This document shows positions 39,131-47,235 of a stretch of 64,000 nt of DNA, piece after piece. Position numbers and translations under genes: made by a program. Numbering within the stretch: position 1 is the first letter of the stretch; each line of letters starts with the position of its first letter. The notes under the pieces were generated by a model. That model had not been told where the DNA came from, did not search any database, and was given only the letters and a program-made list of their open reading frames with translations. Origin of the DNA: Actinomycetes bacterium (GTDB lineage Bacteria; Actinomycetota; Acidimicrobiia; Acidimicrobiales; RAAP-2); assembly GCA_021793515.1 (NCBI GenBank), contig JAJYSP010000009.1:17961-81960 (forward strand), given 5' to 3'.

Positions 39131-40558
39131 TTACATCTCGATGTTGTGCATCACGTGCTTGACGCGCGTGTAGTCCTCGAAGCCGTAGACCGACAAGTCC
39201 TTGCCGTAGCCCGAGCTCTTGAAGCCGCCGTGGGGCATCTCCGCGACGAGCGGGATGTGCGTGTTGACCCACACGCAGCCGAAGTCGAGGTCGCGTGTGA
39301 AACGCATCGCGCGACCGTGGTTCGAGGTCCACACCGAGGACGCGAGACCGTAGTCGACCCCGTTCGCGTAGGCCAGGGCTTCGGCGTCGTCGTTGAACTT
39401 CTGCACGGTGATAACTGGTCCGAAGATCTCGTTCTGGATCATCTCGTCGTCCTGGAGCAGACCAGCCACCACGGTCGGGGCGACGAAGAACCCTTCGTCG
39501 CCGACCTGGGAGCCACCGGCCGCGACCGAGGCGTGACTCGGCACCCGCTCGAGAAAGCCCGTGACCCGCGCCAGTTGATTGACGTTGTTCACCGGCCCGA
39601 AGAGCGCGTCGGCGTTGTCAGGATTGCCGATCACGGTGTGCTTGGCCTGCTCGGCCAGCGCGTCAACGAAGTCGCCGTAGACCTTGGAGGCGACGAGCAC
39701 GCGGGTGGCCGCCGTGCAGTCCTGACCGGCGTTGAAGTAGCCCGCGATGGCGATGCCCTCGACCGCCGCGGCCAGGTCCACATCGTCAAAGACGATCACC
39801 GGTGCCTTGCCACCGAGCTCGAGGTGCACACGCTTGAGCGTCTTAGACGCGGTCGAGGCGACCTCCATGCCCGCGCGCACTGAGCCGGTCACCGACACCA
39901 TCGCCGGCGTCCGGTGCTCGACGAGTGCACGACCAGTGTCGCGGTCACCGCAAACCACGTTGAAGACGCCCTCGGGCAAGACCTCGGCCATCAACTGGGC
40001 CATGTACAGCGTCGACGCCGGTGTCGAGTCGCCCGGCTTCAACACCATCGTGTTGCCCGCGGCGATCGCCGGCGCCCACTTCCACACCGCCATCATCATC
40101 GGGTAGTTCCACGGCGTCACCGCTCCGCACACGCCGATGGGCTCACGACGGATGTAGCTCGTCATGCCCTCCATGTACTCGGTGGCGCCCCGACCCTCGA
40201 GCAGGCGAGCCGCCCCCGCAAAGAAGCGGATCTGATCCAGCATGGGCGGCACCTCTTCGCTGTGGGTCAGCGAGAGGATCTTGCCGGTGTTCTCCGACTC
40301 GATGGCCACGAGCTCGTCGGCGTGTTGCTCGAGCACATCAGCGATCTTGAGCAACGCCAGGCTGCGCTGGCTTGGCGTGGTGCGACGCCACGACTCGAAG
40401 GCCTTGGCCGCGACCGTGACCGCGAGGTCGACGTCCTCGGCGCTCGAAACCGGCATCTCCGCGAAGGGCTGTCCCGTCGCGGGATTGAAGACCTCGGCGT
40501 ACTTCGCGCTCTTCGGCGCAACGTAGTCGCCCCCGATGAAATTTGCCAGACGTCGCAT
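39131..40558 (-). CDS. Aldehyde dehydrogenase, gamma-aminobutyraldehyde dehydrogenase-like
   Basis: A 475-residue aldehyde dehydrogenase. It has PWNYPMMMAVWKWAPAIAAGNTMVLKPGDSTP (cofactor), the base Glu in LELGGKAPVIVFDDVD and the nucleophile Cys in NAGQDCTAATRVLV. GQDCTAATR and the WKWAPA segment are typical of PatD-type enzymes that oxidise 4-aminobutanal (made from putrescine) to GABA. Context agrees: the pot importer is downstream and the aminotransferase and amine oxidase are divergent. The ATG at 40558 has GGAGGGG upstream; a GTG two codons earlier is less likely. Confidence 0.88.
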   Translation of the reverse strand: MRRLANFIGGDYVAPKSAKYAEVFNPATGQPFAEMPVSSAEDVDLAVTVAAKAFESWRRTTPSQRSLALLKIADVLEQHADELVAIESENTGKILSLTHSEEVPPMLDQIRFFAGAARLLEGRGATEYMEGMTSYIRREPIGVCGAVTPWNYPMMMAVWKWAPAIAAGNTMVLKPGDSTPASTLYMAQLMAEVLPEGVFNVVCGDRDTGRALVEHRTPAMVSVTGSVRAGMEVASTASKTLKRVHLELGGKAPVIVFDDVDLAAAVEGIAIAGYFNAGQDCTAATRVLVASKVYGDFVDALAEQAKHTVIGNPDNADALFGPVNNVNQLARVTGFLERVPSHASVAAGGSQVGDEGFFVAPTVVAGLLQDDEMIQNEIFGPVITVQKFNDDAEALAYANGVDYGLASSVWTSNHGRAMRFTRDLDFGCVWVNTHIPLVAEMPHGGFKSSGYGKDLSVYGFEDYTRVKHVMHNIEM

Positions 40559-40648
40559 TCCCACCCCTCCTAAATCGGTTGCCTACCTCGCAACACAAGA
40601 GACACTCTGCCAGATTGTGCGGCCACGCGCAAGGTCATTTGTAAGAAA

Positions 40649-40703
40649 TAAGTCACGACTTAGCACTTTCACGACGCATTCCGTCGGAATGTGTGCATAT
40701 ACT
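40649..40703. promoter_or_regulatory. Two inverted repeats and a -10 box between the divergent polyamine operons
   Basis: In the 198-base gap, TAAGTC-AC-GACTTA lies at 40649-40662 and CATTCC-GTC-GGAATG at 40677-40691. TATACT (40698-40703) is a good -10 for the Lrp gene about 54 bases downstream. The second repeat fills the spacer/-35 area of that promoter, so it is a likely operator, for example of the Lrp protein itself. The rest of the gap is AT-richer than its surroundings. Confidence 0.55.
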
Positions 40704-40756
40704 GTACGTATCCGCAGTCCAACTACCGATTCGGTGGGGTGGATGGGGAGCAACCA

Positions 40757-41296
40757 ATGCCAGCAACTTCTCCAAAGCGACAGACCGCCAAGAACGTGAG
40801 GAAGGCATCAGTCGCCGACCACGCGCGCCTTGAGGTGGTCTCGACGGCGAATGGTCTGGACGACATCGATCGTCAGATCATCAGCCATCTGCAGGAGGAC
40901 GGACGACGCGCCTACGGCACGATCGCCAGCGAGGTCGGACTCTCCGAAGCCGGCGTGCGCCGACGGGTTCAGCGACTGCGCGATATGGGCGTCATGCAGA
41001 TCGTGGCCATCACCGACCCGTTGCAGCTTGGTTACGGTCGCGAGGCTCTGGTGGGCATCAGGGTGCACGGTGACGTGCGACTGGTCGCTGATCGGGTCGC
41101 CGCGATTGACGAGGCCAACTACGTGGTTATGACCGCGGGCAGTTTCGACATCATCGCCGAGGTCATCGCTGTTGATGACGCGGCCTTGGTGCATCTGCTC
41201 AACGACGCCATTCGGAGCATCCCTGGGGTGACCGAAGTCGAGACATTTCTGTATTTGAAACTATCAAAGCAGACCTACACATGGGGGACGAAGTGA
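40757..41296 (+). CDS. Lrp/AsnC-family transcriptional regulator
   Basis: A 179-residue regulator with an N-terminal extension of about 45 residues, an AsnC-type HTH (LDDIDRQIISHLQEDGRRAYGTIASEVGLSEAGVRRRVQRL) and a C-terminal RAM/ACT ligand domain (YGREALVGIRVHG...YVVMTAGSFDIIAEVIAVDD...IPGVTEVETFLYLKL). The ATG at 40757 has GGGGAG seven bases upstream. It is the first gene of a unit with the aminotransferase and FAD oxidase and faces the aldehyde dehydrogenase/pot genes. A regulator of polyamine catabolism responding to an amine or amino acid is likely. Confidence 0.9.
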   Translation: MPATSPKRQTAKNVRKASVADHARLEVVSTANGLDDIDRQIISHLQEDGRRAYGTIASEVGLSEAGVRRRVQRLRDMGVMQIVAITDPLQLGYGREALVGIRVHGDVRLVADRVAAIDEANYVVMTAGSFDIIAEVIAVDDAALVHLLNDAIRSIPGVTEVETFLYLKLSKQTYTWGTK

Positions 41297-42714
41297 CGTT
41301 GCACGAAATCATCTCTGACGGCATAGCCGTCAACGATCCGAAACACGAGAGCCATGCGTACTCCGAGCGTGCCCGGCGCAATCTGTGGTTGCAGATGTCG
41401 CGGATGGGTGCGTACTCGGAGTCCAATGAAGTACCGATCATCGTGCGCGGCGAGGGAACTCGCGTCTATGACGCCAACGGTGTCGAGTACTTCGATGGCC
41501 TGTCGGGCCTCTTTACCAATGCGCTCGGCCACGGTCGCGCTGACGTCGCCGACGCGGCTGCCGCGCAGATGAAGGAGTTGACCTTCTTCCCGCTGTGGAC
41601 GTACGCGCACCCCGCGGCCATCCAATTGGCTGAGAAGCTGGCGAGCCTGGCCCCCGGCGACCTCAATCGAGTCTTCTTCACCACCGGTGGAGGCGAAGCG
41701 GTCGAGAGCGCCTGGAAGCTGGCCCGTCAGTACCACCGCTTGCGCGGCGAGACCGACCGCTACAAGGTGATCAGCCGCGACATCGCCTACCACGGCACCA
41801 CCATGGGCGCACTGACCATCACGTCCCTCGAGAGCTATCGCACGCCCTTCGAGCCGTTGGTCCCCGGCGCCGTCAAGGTCCCGCCGACGAACTTCTACCG
41901 GGCGACCGAGCACGCCGACGACCTCGTGGCCTTCGGCCTGTGGTCGGCCGAGCAGATCGAGGAAGCCATCTTGCGCGAGGGGCCCGAGACGATCGCGGCC
42001 GTCTTCCTCGAGCCGGTCCAGAACGCCGGCGGCTGCTTCACACCACCCCCGGGGTACTGGCAGAAGGTTCGAGAGATCTGCGACAAGTACGGCGTCCTAC
42101 TCGTCTCTGACGAAGTGATCTGCGCCTTCGGACGGATCGGAACGTGGTTCGGCGGTCAGAAGTACGACTACGTGCCCGACATCATCACCGCGGCCAAGGG
42201 CATCACCGCGGGCTACGCGCCACTCGGCGCGATGATCGTGTCCGATCGGATCGCCGAGCCCTTCCAACACGACGACACGGCTTTCCAACACGGCTTCACC
42301 TGGGCCGGCCACCCGCTCTCGTGCGCCGTAGCGCTCAAGACCATCTCGATCATCGAGAACGAACACGTCATCGAGAACGTTCAAGCGAACCAGGAGTACT
42401 TCCACGAGAGCCTGCTCGCGCTGCGTGACATCCCGATCGTCGGCGACGTGCGCGGGACCGGCTACTTCTGGGGCGTCGAGCTCGTGAAGGACCAAGAGAC
42501 CAAGTTGGGTTGGTCGGGTGAAGAGGCCGAGCGTTTGCTGCGCGGCTACGTCTCGCCCGAGATGTTCCGCCGCGGGTTGATCTGCCGGTCCGACGACCGT
42601 GGCGACCCGGTCGTGCAGCTCGCGCCGCCGCTCATCTCCACGCGCGAGGACATCGACTTCATGGTCGGCGTGCTTCGCGAAGTCTTCACTGGAGCGGCCA
42701 AGCGGAATCACTGA
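41293..42714 (+). CDS. Class III omega-aminotransferase, putrescine/pyruvate type
   Basis: A PLP-dependent class III aminotransferase of about 473 residues. It has the substrate region FDGLSGLFTNALGHG, the PLP phosphate loop TTGGGEAVESAWKLARQYH, the DEVICAFGRIG strand with the cofactor Asp and the PLP Lys in TAAKGITAGYAPLGA. It resembles SpuC-type putrescine or beta-alanine:pyruvate aminotransferases. Likely role: deamination of putrescine to 4-aminobutanal with pyruvate as acceptor, feeding the dehydrogenase at 39131. GTG at 41293 (GGGGGA upstream, GTGA overlap with the regulator) is preferred; ATG at 41281 is in the same frame. Confidence 0.87.
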   Translation: MTLHEIISDGIAVNDPKHESHAYSERARRNLWLQMSRMGAYSESNEVPIIVRGEGTRVYDANGVEYFDGLSGLFTNALGHGRADVADAAAAQMKELTFFPLWTYAHPAAIQLAEKLASLAPGDLNRVFFTTGGGEAVESAWKLARQYHRLRGETDRYKVISRDIAYHGTTMGALTITSLESYRTPFEPLVPGAVKVPPTNFYRATEHADDLVAFGLWSAEQIEEAILREGPETIAAVFLEPVQNAGGCFTPPPGYWQKVREICDKYGVLLVSDEVICAFGRIGTWFGGQKYDYVPDIITAAKGITAGYAPLGAMIVSDRIAEPFQHDDTAFQHGFTWAGHPLSCAVALKTISIIENEHVIENVQANQEYFHESLLALRDIPIVGDVRGTGYFWGVELVKDQETKLGWSGEEAERLLRGYVSPEMFRRGLICRSDDRGDPVVQLAPPLISTREDIDFMVGVLREVFTGAAKRNH

Positions 42715-44096
42715 TGCGACCGCCAGCATCGCTCTGGTGGTCCACATTGCCCGAGGAGGTCGTCGCTCGACCATCGTTGAACGCACACGCAGACGTGGAT
42801 GTCGCGATCGTCGGCGGCGGCTTCACGGGACTCTGGACGGCCCGGGAGATCCTTCGCCGCGATCCGAGCCTGCGCGTACTCGTCATTGAGAAGTCGGTGT
42901 GCGGTTTCGGGGCGTCGGGACGCAACGGCGGATGGGCCTCGGCCCTCTACCCCCAGAGCGCGGCCGCCGTGCGCGACGCCTACGGCGCCGACGCGGCGAC
43001 GCACCTGCGACGAACGCTGGAGCGGGCGGTGGAGGACCTCGGGTCGGCGGCGGCGGCCGACGGCATCGACGCCGACTTCGTTCGCGGCGGCACCCTGGTG
43101 TTCGCGCGCGGCGAGGTCCAAGCCGCGCGCCTGCACGCCGAGGTCGACGAGCTACACGCCAACGGCGTGACCGATGTGCAGTGGCTCGACGAGGCCGAGG
43201 CGCGCGAACGTGGTGCCGTGGCGCACGCTTGCGGTGCGCTGTTCACCCCCCACTGCGCGCGACTGCACCCCGCGAAACTCGTCCGGGGGCTCGCCCGCGC
43301 CGTGGAACGTGCCGGCGCGACCATCGTCGAGGAGACGGCGGTTGCCCGGATCGTGGGGGGGGACGGTCAACGTCGCGCCACCGTTGTCACGACGAATGGC
43401 TCAGTCCACGCCACCTACGTGGTGCGCGCCACCGAGGGCTACACGCCGACCCTGCCCGGTGAGCGCCGCACGGTCGTACCGCTCTATTCGTTGATGATCG
43501 CCACCGAACCCCTACCCCGCTCGTTCTGGGACGAGGTCGGCCTGCGCAACTTCGAGACCTTCGCGGACGGCCGACACCTCGTCATTTACGGCCAGCGAAC
43601 CGCCGATGACCGAATCGCCTTCGGTGGTCGTGGCGCGCCGTATCACTTCGGCTCGACGGTCGAAGCCCGTTTCGATCAGAGCTCGAAGGTCTTTACCCTG
43701 CTCGAGGCGACGTTGCGGGATCTGTTCCCGTCACTGTCCGGGTCGATCTCTCACCGCTGGGGTGGTCCCCTCGCGATGCCGCGCGACCACGAGCCCGCGG
43801 TGCGACTCGACCGCCACTCGGGACTCGCGAGCGTTGGGGGCTACACGGGCGACGGGGTCGTACTCAGCCGCGTCGCGGCGAGCGCCATGGCGGACTTGAT
43901 CGTGGACCCCGAGGCCGACACCGAGTTCACGCGCCTACCCTTCGTCCAGCACCGGTCCCGACCCTGGGAGTACGAGCCGCTGCGCTGGGTGGGCATCAAC
44001 GCGGGGCTCGGCGCCGCGACCTGGGCCGACCACCACGAGCGCCGACACGACACGCCCAGCCGCGCGAGCCGGTGGGTCGAGCGCTTGATGGGCTGA
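42714..44096 (+). CDS. FAD-dependent amine oxidoreductase, PuuB-like
   Basis: A 460-residue DAO-type flavoprotein. The N-terminal dinucleotide loop is VDVAIVGGGFTGLWTAREIL, followed by EKSVCGFGASGRNGGWASALYPQ, a pattern shared with gamma-glutamylputrescine oxidase and related enzymes. The C-terminal SISHRWGGPLAMPRDHEPAV and GYTGDGVVLSRVAAS are also characteristic. Its ATG overlaps the aminotransferase stop by one base (TGATG), so the two are translated together. No puuA-like ligase is visible here, so whether the substrate is gamma-glutamylated is open. Confidence 0.85.
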   Translation: MRPPASLWWSTLPEEVVARPSLNAHADVDVAIVGGGFTGLWTAREILRRDPSLRVLVIEKSVCGFGASGRNGGWASALYPQSAAAVRDAYGADAATHLRRTLERAVEDLGSAAAADGIDADFVRGGTLVFARGEVQAARLHAEVDELHANGVTDVQWLDEAEARERGAVAHACGALFTPHCARLHPAKLVRGLARAVERAGATIVEETAVARIVGGDGQRRATVVTTNGSVHATYVVRATEGYTPTLPGERRTVVPLYSLMIATEPLPRSFWDEVGLRNFETFADGRHLVIYGQRTADDRIAFGGRGAPYHFGSTVEARFDQSSKVFTLLEATLRDLFPSLSGSISHRWGGPLAMPRDHEPAVRLDRHSGLASVGGYTGDGVVLSRVAASAMADLIVDPEADTEFTRLPFVQHRSRPWEYEPLRWVGINAGLGAATWADHHERRHDTPSRASRWVERLMG

Positions 44097-44097
44097 G

Positions 44098-44736
44098 TCA
44101 GTGCAGGATGTTCACCGCGCGAGCGGCGACCACCGCGATGGTGACCAGTGACACGATCGATTCAGACGCGAAGAGCGCCTTGGCGCGCGCGCTGAGGGGC
44201 ATCGCGTCCGCGGGGGCGAAGCTGGTGCCGTTGGCGAAGGACGTGTAGAGATAGTCCGTAAAGCGCGGGTACCAGTCGGGGGGCGCGAGGTCGGGGTTCT
44301 CCATCTGGGGGAACTGGATGTCAGGCCACGCGGTCGTGTTGCCCGCCCGACGGTGCGGGCCACCACGGTCGATCTCCCAGAACCACAGCCCGTAGATGAC
44401 GACGTTGGTGATCCAGATAGCGACAGCTGAATACACCAGTTCGCGACCTTGGGTGACGGCACTCGTGAGCAGATGGTGCACGAGCAGGGCCATCGACACC
44501 ACGTTGGCCACGCTGATGAGCGCGATGAGGACGATCGTCAGGTGACGCACGACCGGGGACTCGTTGGGGTGCCGGTGGTGTCGCAGTGAGAGCGGGATGA
44601 GCGGCAAGACAATCAGCGTCGGGACGAGCCACCGAGGACCGATGACTAACCGACTCGGCAGAATCACGTAGAGGACGACGCACACGACGAGCGCCAGGGA
44701 CGCCGGCCAACGTGGTTCGGGGTGGACGTCGCTCAC
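44098..44736 (-). CDS. Conserved-type membrane protein, ion-channel-like (DUF1345-like ending)
   Basis: A 212-residue membrane protein with about five or six hydrophobic segments (for example SLALVVCVVLYVILPS, LTIVLIALISVANVVSMALLV, LVYSAVAIWITNVVIYGLWFW). A conserved-looking loop, RFTDYLYTSFANGTSFAPADAMPLSARAKALFA, precedes the last helix. The YTSF-x-P-x-D-x-MPL pattern resembles DUF1345/K+-channel-like membrane proteins, but that is only a resemblance. GTG at 44736 follows TAGTCT at six bases, so the mRNA may be leaderless. It converges with the FAD oxidase with one base between stops. Confidence 0.7.
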   Translation of the reverse strand: MSDVHPEPRWPASLALVVCVVLYVILPSRLVIGPRWLVPTLIVLPLIPLSLRHHRHPNESPVVRHLTIVLIALISVANVVSMALLVHHLLTSAVTQGRELVYSAVAIWITNVVIYGLWFWEIDRGGPHRRAGNTTAWPDIQFPQMENPDLAPPDWYPRFTDYLYTSFANGTSFAPADAMPLSARAKALFASESIVSLVTIAVVAARAVNILH

Positions 44737-44742
44737 GCCCGA

Positions 44743-44748
44743 AGACTA
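44743..44748 (-). promoter_or_regulatory. -10 box for the membrane-protein gene
   Basis: TAGTCT on the minus strand, six bases before the GTG at 44736. It overlaps the stop codon of the preceding gene. Confidence 0.4.
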
Positions 44749-45555
44749 ACTGAGCCGGATCTGACCCAGTGCGGCGACGTTCCTCGGTGCGAGCAGTGAC
44801 GGTATCGACGACGACGAGCCGAACATCTTCTTCAGGATCGACTTCGTGACCGGCAGTACGTCCTTGGCCGATGGCGCGACGATCACGGCCGGCCGGTTGT
44901 AGGAGAGCACCGTCACGGTGATTGCCGCAGTGGAGCGCTTCGAGGAGACCGTGAGTCCGAGCCCCGTCAACTCACCCTGACTGCCCACCGAGATACTGAA
45001 GTCGACGGTCGCGAGCGTGGGCAGCGTCACGGGCAGGCCCGCCGGCGCGTGGATCGTCGTGTGATCGCGGTAGAAGTTGTACGTCGTCACCGAGCCCGAC
45101 GTGGTGACGGTTTTACGGGTGTACCCCGAGATCAAGGCGATGTCGGGTTTGGTCATCTCCAGGGAGTACCCGTAGAGCGACGGCGTCTTCATCGGCGTGG
45201 ATACCCACGAGCGTCCGATGATCGACTGGAGGTTCGAGAGGCCCGCGTAGAGGTGATGATCCACGAGTCGAAGGTCAGCGTTGATCGAGGAGAAGGCGAA
45301 TGGCACCTGTACCGTGGCGTCGACGCTGTTGGTCACGAAATTGACGTTCACGTTGGCGTTCACCGAATAGGCCTGCCCGGTAGTGATCACCACGGCGAGG
45401 TCGGCCGATTTGGGTGGGTACCCGTTGAGTGCGAGTGCGTCGGTGTTAGTCGAGCCAGGATTCGTGTCGGTGGCGGCGACGACGATACCCGTCACCGTCA
45501 GCGCAAATGCGACTACGACCAGCGCGATAGCGCCCGAGCGCTTCGATAGTGCCAT
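44746..45555 (-). CDS. Secreted or membrane-anchored protein of unknown function
   Basis: A 269-residue protein with an N-terminal basic stretch and hydrophobic helix (SGAIALVVVAFALTVTGIVVAA), acting as signal or anchor. The remainder is rich in Ser, Thr and Val with alternating hydrophobics, suggesting beta strands. A later stretch KTPSLYGYSLEMTKPDIALISGY and TYNFYRDHTTIHAPAGLP vaguely recalls the LppX/LprG lipid-binding fold, but there is no lipobox and I would not assign it. ATG at 45555 has TAGGGT six bases before it. Confidence 0.65.
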   Translation of the reverse strand: MALSKRSGAIALVVVAFALTVTGIVVAATDTNPGSTNTDALALNGYPPKSADLAVVITTGQAYSVNANVNVNFVTNSVDATVQVPFAFSSINADLRLVDHHLYAGLSNLQSIIGRSWVSTPMKTPSLYGYSLEMTKPDIALISGYTRKTVTTSGSVTTYNFYRDHTTIHAPAGLPVTLPTLATVDFSISVGSQGELTGLGLTVSSKRSTAAITVTVLSYNRPAVIVAPSAKDVLPVTKSILKKMFGSSSSIPSLLAPRNVAALGQIRLS

Positions 45556-45561
45556 GCGTCC

Positions 45562-45567
45562 ACCCTA
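45562..45567 (-). promoter_or_regulatory. -10 box for the secreted-protein gene
   Basis: TAGGGT on the minus strand, six bases before the ATG at 45555. Confidence 0.4.
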
Positions 45568-45593
45568 GTGAGCCACGCGTAGGGCGTCAGCGC

Positions 45594-46562
45594 TCACGCC
45601 GTGCCAAGCAGCTCGATGAAGAGCTCGTGGGCGATATTACGCCCGCTCGCGATGAAGCCGATGCGCGAGGTCGCGTCACCGACGACGTCCGACGTGATCG
45701 CGGCGTAGGCCGTTGTGGCTGAGCCCTCCATCACGAGTCCCGAGTTCTCGGCGACCTCACGGACCCCGTGGCGGATCGCGACCTCGGGGACCAGTACAAG
45801 GGGCACGCCGTAGCGAGCGATGAGCTCATTGGTCACGGCGCCATCGTCGCCACCACCGGCCAGTCCGTCCGCGATTGTCTCGTGGTGCACGACCTCCTCC
45901 ATTGGTGTACCTCGCAGGACGTGGTACATCGCGGCACTCTCCTCGGGCTGGACGCCGGTGATGCGCACGTCGCCACGGCCGTGGGCCTCGCGCGACAAGA
46001 GGATGCCCGAGATCAATCCGCCACCACCGACCGGTACGACAAGGTGCTCGAGGTCGGGGACCTGTTTGATGAGCTCGTCAAAGACCGTCGCCTGTCCCGC
46101 AATGACGCTCGTGTCATTGAATGGCGAAATATACCGGATGCCCCGATGGTCGGCTAACTCGAGCGCGTGGGCCTGGGCTTCGTCGTAGCTCGAACCCACT
46201 TGGATCAACTCGATGTCGTAGCGACGCAACTTCTGGACCTTCGCGATCGAGGCGTTCGCCGGTACGACGACCGTGGCGGGCACGCCGAGCAGCATGGACG
46301 CGTGGGCGATGCCGAGTCCGTGATTGCCGGCCGAGGACGTGATGACCGCACCCGACGGGTCCTCGCGGTGCGCCGAATCGATCGCGCTGAGCGCCCCGCG
46401 CACCTTGAACGAACCGGTGACCTGTAGCCCCTCCAGCTTCGCAGTGACCAAGCGGTCACGCATGTTCAACGTCACGGCCGGAGTGGGGTCGAGGTAGCGA
46501 GCAATGACCGCGCGAGCGGTCTCCAGCTGATCGGGTGTCGGCGCCGCGACGTGTCGAATCAT
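45594..46562 (-). CDS. Threonine/serine dehydratase-like PLP enzyme
   Basis: A 322-residue fold-type II PLP enzyme. The PLP Lys is in VTGSFKVRGALSA, the substrate loop is TSSAGNHGLGIAHA, and the phosphate-binding glycines are VPVGGGGLISGI. Length and absence of an ACT domain fit catabolic threonine ammonia-lyase, serine racemase or a pyridoxal ectoine-type relative, rather than biosynthetic IlvA. It removes ammonia from threonine or serine to give the 2-oxo acid. A GGAGG lies upstream of the ATG. The ilv genes are far away, so a biosynthetic role is not implied. Confidence 0.85.
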   Translation of the reverse strand: MIRHVAAPTPDQLETARAVIARYLDPTPAVTLNMRDRLVTAKLEGLQVTGSFKVRGALSAIDSAHREDPSGAVITSSAGNHGLGIAHASMLLGVPATVVVPANASIAKVQKLRRYDIELIQVGSSYDEAQAHALELADHRGIRYISPFNDTSVIAGQATVFDELIKQVPDLEHLVVPVGGGGLISGILLSREAHGRGDVRITGVQPEESAAMYHVLRGTPMEEVVHHETIADGLAGGGDDGAVTNELIARYGVPLVLVPEVAIRHGVREVAENSGLVMEGSATTAYAAITSDVVGDATSRIGFIASGRNIAHELFIELLGTA

Positions 46563-46621
46563 GGGGGAACCTCCGCGTTCACCTTAGTTGGGAGGCCTCG
46601 CCCAGTTCAGTTCCCCACGGG

Positions 46622-46627
46622 TAAGGT
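46622..46627 (+). promoter_or_regulatory. -10 box for the CadD-like gene
   Basis: TAAGGT, six bases before the GTG at 46634, with no Shine-Dalgarno sequence. Confidence 0.4.
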
Positions 46628-46633
46628 CGGCCC

Positions 46634-47200
46634 GTGCACTCGGTACTCGACGTCGTCGTCCTGTCATCAGTCGCCTACGTCGGCACCATGTTCGACAACT
46701 ACTTCGCCTTCGTCGCACAGCTCCTCGTCACCGAGCCCACGCGTTACCGCCGGGTATCAATCGCCCAGGCCGTCGGGGTCACGGCCCTGGTCATCGTGGC
46801 TGCGGCGGTCGGCTCGGTTCTGACCGTGGTGCCAGTCGAGTGGACCGGTCTGTTCTGCCTCGCACCGTGGTCGATGGCGTGGTTCCGGTGGCGCCACCGA
46901 GGCGAGCGCGCCTCCACGTCGTATCGACGTGGCGCGATCACCACCGCCGCGGTGACGATCGCACTGGGCGGTGACAACCTCGGCGTGTGGATCCCCCTGC
47001 TGCGCACTGATGGCGTCGCCGACGCGATCGTCACCGTCGTCGTGTTCGCGCTCTTCGAGGTGGTGTTCCTACTCAGTGCGCGGGCCCTGACCCGACACCC
47101 GCGCGTGAGCGCCTTCGGTGAGACCACGGCGCGGCGGCTCATTCCGTGGATCTATGTCGCCCTGGGGGTACTCATCCTCGTCGAGAGCGGACTGCTCTAG
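46634..47200 (+). CDS. CadD-family membrane protein (cadmium resistance transporter-like)
   Basis: A 188-residue membrane protein with about five to six helices. The segment TIALGGDNLGVWIPLLRT matches the GGDNxGVxIPL hallmark of the CadD/cadmium-resistance transporter family, and MFDNYFAFVAQL near the start fits its first conserved acidic motif. The substrate may be a divalent metal or another cation, and specificity is not visible. The GTG start is preceded by TAAGGT at six bases. It is divergent from the threonine dehydratase-like gene. Confidence 0.78.
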   Translation: MHSVLDVVVLSSVAYVGTMFDNYFAFVAQLLVTEPTRYRRVSIAQAVGVTALVIVAAAVGSVLTVVPVEWTGLFCLAPWSMAWFRWRHRGERASTSYRRGAITTAAVTIALGGDNLGVWIPLLRTDGVADAIVTVVVFALFEVVFLLSARALTRHPRVSAFGETTARRLIPWIYVALGVLILVESGLL

Positions 47201-47223
47201 CCGCGGCGACCGGGGCCGACCGC

Positions 47224-47229
47224 TAGCGT
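47224..47229 (+). promoter_or_regulatory. -10-like box for the MFS gene
   Basis: TAGCGT, six bases before the GTG at 47236. Confidence 0.35.
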
Positions 47230-47235
47230 CGGACC

